DNA of 6,327 nt from Planctomycetota bacterium. GTDB taxonomy: Bacteria > Planctomycetota > SZUA-567. Under the pieces are notes generated by a model. It saw only the letters and a program-made list of their open reading frames with translations, had not been told where the DNA came from and searched no databases. Positions 5,350 through 6,327 of the stretch are shown here, one piece after another (the first letter of the stretch is position 1; each line of letters opens with the position of its first letter). The DNA lies in contig JAISYD010000238.1 of assembly GCA_031270145.1 (NCBI GenBank), positions 1 to 6,327 of the forward strand, read 5' to 3'. Position numbers and translations under genes: made by a program.

Positions 5350-5712
5350 ATGGCGCTGGACAACGGCAAGGCCGGCGACGGCAAGATCGACACTAACAAT
5401 CTGTACCGCCAGGAGACCTATACGGATCTGGGGTTGGGCTCCATCCAGTGCCTTTTGCCCATCACCGCCGACGGCGGCCCGGACGCCGCCCGCCAGCCCA
5501 TATTCATGGGCTCGGCCCAGATCATGACCCCCCACGGCCCCATCCCGGTGCAGTGCGAAATTCCGGCCGGCAACCTCCGCGCCGCCTGCGAGGCGTTCCC
5601 GAAAGCCATCGAAGCCGCAGTGAACGATCTGGTGCGGGAGGCGCGGCAACTGGAGCGGGAGCGCCAGGGCGGCATCGTCATCCCGCGCGGCGGCAAGATA
5701 GAACTCCCCTGA
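5350..5712 (+). CDS. Conserved-looking uncharacterised cytoplasmic protein
   Basis: This encodes 120 residues with no signal peptide or membrane segment. After a short polar lead, N-N-L-Y-R-Q-E-T-Y-T-D-L (16-27) starts a beta-rich body: S-I-Q-C-L-L-P-I at 31-38, a D-G-G-P-D turn at 41-45, P-I-F-M-G-S-A-Q-I at 50-58, then G-P-I-P-V-Q-C at 63-69. From about 76 it becomes a long helix (F-P-K-A-I-E-A-A-V, ending R-Q-L-E-R-E-R) followed by I-V-I-P-R-G-G. It resembles short conserved proteins in various bacteria annotated only as cytoplasmic or hypothetical, but I cannot name a family. It ends 11 bases before the NrnA-like gene, so the two are probably co-translated. It is not RbfA, which often precedes nrnA: the RbfA signatures are absent. 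Start ATG 5350 is chosen on its purine-rich binding site. Confidence 0.78.
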   Translation: MALDNGKAGDGKIDTNNLYRQETYTDLGLGSIQCLLPITADGGPDAARQPIFMGSAQIMTPHGPIPVQCEIPAGNLRAACEAFPKAIEAAVNDLVREARQLERERQGGIVIPRGGKIELP

Positions 5713-5723
5713 CGACGGATTCC

Positions 5724-6327
5724 ATGGCTAGCGACGACATCATTTCCCTGCTGGGGAAAAACCCCGCCTCCCGCCTGGCCCTGAGCGGACATTCGCGCCC
5801 GGACGGGGACAGCCTGGGCGCCTGCTTCGCCCTGGCCGAAATTCTCCGCTCCCTTGGCCACGCCGCCCTAGTGGTGAATCCAGGCCCCATCTCCGGCAAA
5901 TTATCCTTCCTGACCAGGCCGGAATGGATCGCCAACCCCGGCCATCCCGGCTGGTGGCGCGATTTCGATCTGTTCGGCGTACTTGACTGCGGCGAGATCG
6001 ACCGCCTTCCGGAAATCAACCGGGAGGCGGCCGCCAAGCTTCCGGCGTTCAACCTGGATCACCATGCCTCGAGCGCCGGCCTGGGCCAGGCGGTTTGGAT
6101 CGATCCGGCCGCCAGTTCGACCTGCGAATTGGTGGTCCGGCTGGCCCGAACCGCCGGCTGGGACATTCCGCCCGGGGCGGCCCAGGCCCTCTGGACCGGC
6201 ATTGTTTCGGACACCGGCCGCTTTTCCCAGGAAAACGCCACGCCCGCCGCCCTGGAGGCGGCCCGACTCTGCCTGCTGGCCGGAGCCAAGCCGGTTCTGA
6301 CCGATATCCATCTTTTCCAATCGGCGA
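5724..6327 (+). CDS. nrnA: DHH-family phosphoesterase, NrnA-like (partial)
   Basis: The first 201 residues are present; the window ends inside the gene (whole proteins are about 310-340). The DHH phosphoesterases of this type use manganese to degrade 2-5 nucleotide RNAs and to remove the 3' phosphate of pAp in the cytosol. Active-site motifs are all visible: S-G-H23-S-R-P-D27-G-D29-S-L-G (motif I), V-L-D88-C-G (II), N-L-D112-H113-H114-A-S-S (III, the DHH signature), and G-I-V-S-D163-T-G-R-F (IV). The C-terminal DHHA1 substrate domain is beyond the window, so a cyclic di-nucleotide phosphodiesterase or other DHH subclass is not excluded. Start ATG 5724 sits 11 bases after the previous stop; only a weak ACGGA at 5714-5718 precedes it, which suggests translational coupling. 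Confidence 0.92.
   Translation, partial: MASDDIISLLGKNPASRLALSGHSRPDGDSLGACFALAEILRSLGHAALVVNPGPISGKLSFLTRPEWIANPGHPGWWRDFDLFGVLDCGEIDRLPEINREAAAKLPAFNLDHHASSAGLGQAVWIDPAASSTCELVVRLARTAGWDIPPGAAQALWTGIVSDTGRFSQENATPAALEAARLCLLAGAKPVLTDIHLFQSA

Overview
The window reads as a compact, high-GC bacterial chromosome segment with every credible gene on the + strand. The best taxonomic clue is the small gene at 2166-2390. It matches the small basic protein family that I know only from the Planctomycetes-Verrucomicrobia-Chlamydiae (PVC) superphylum and relatives (TIGR04137 type). With the GC-rich codon use and a proline-rich single-pass protein ending its membrane segment in a G-Y-K-R-G pattern, this suggests a PVC bacterium (planctomycete, lentisphaerote or similar). 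I cannot place it more finely from sequence alone.

Layout: (1) 1-151 is the 3' end of an unidentified gene whose frame appears broken near base 89. (2) 152-275 is an intergenic leader with a strong sigma-70-type promoter (TTGACA, 17 bp, TATCAT) and, right at the expected transcription start, a 13-bp hairpin. (3) 276-1166 encodes a single-pass membrane protein with a disordered cytoplasmic part and a small C-terminal domain. (4) 1226-2095 encodes a DUF89/ARMT1-like protein that seems to have lost key metal-binding residues. (5) 2166-2390 is the PVC small basic protein. (6) 2445-3548 is a class I PLP aminotransferase, followed 3 nt later by (7) glycyl-tRNA synthetase, 3552-5063. (8) 5120-5269 encodes a strongly basic 49-residue protein that I do not recognise. 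(9) 5350-5712 encodes a 120-residue uncharacterised protein, followed 11 nt later by (10) a DHH-family NrnA-like phosphoesterase cut by the window end.

Gaps are short (3-80 nt) after the promoter at 175-203, so genes 3-10 could be one or a few transcripts. A weak terminator-like hairpin with a T-rich tail lies between glyS and the 49-residue gene. The second half has a translation and RNA-turnover flavour: tRNA charging (GlyRS), probable nanoRNA/pAp degradation (NrnA-like), and two tiny basic proteins that may bind RNA or ribosomes (inference).

I found no tRNA, rRNA, CRISPR array, insertion sequence or other mobile element. I also found no convincing new multi-gene system. The most notable items are the degenerate DUF89 active site, the unrecognised 49-residue basic protein, the promoter-proximal hairpin, and the Lys6-acidic tail on the small basic protein.
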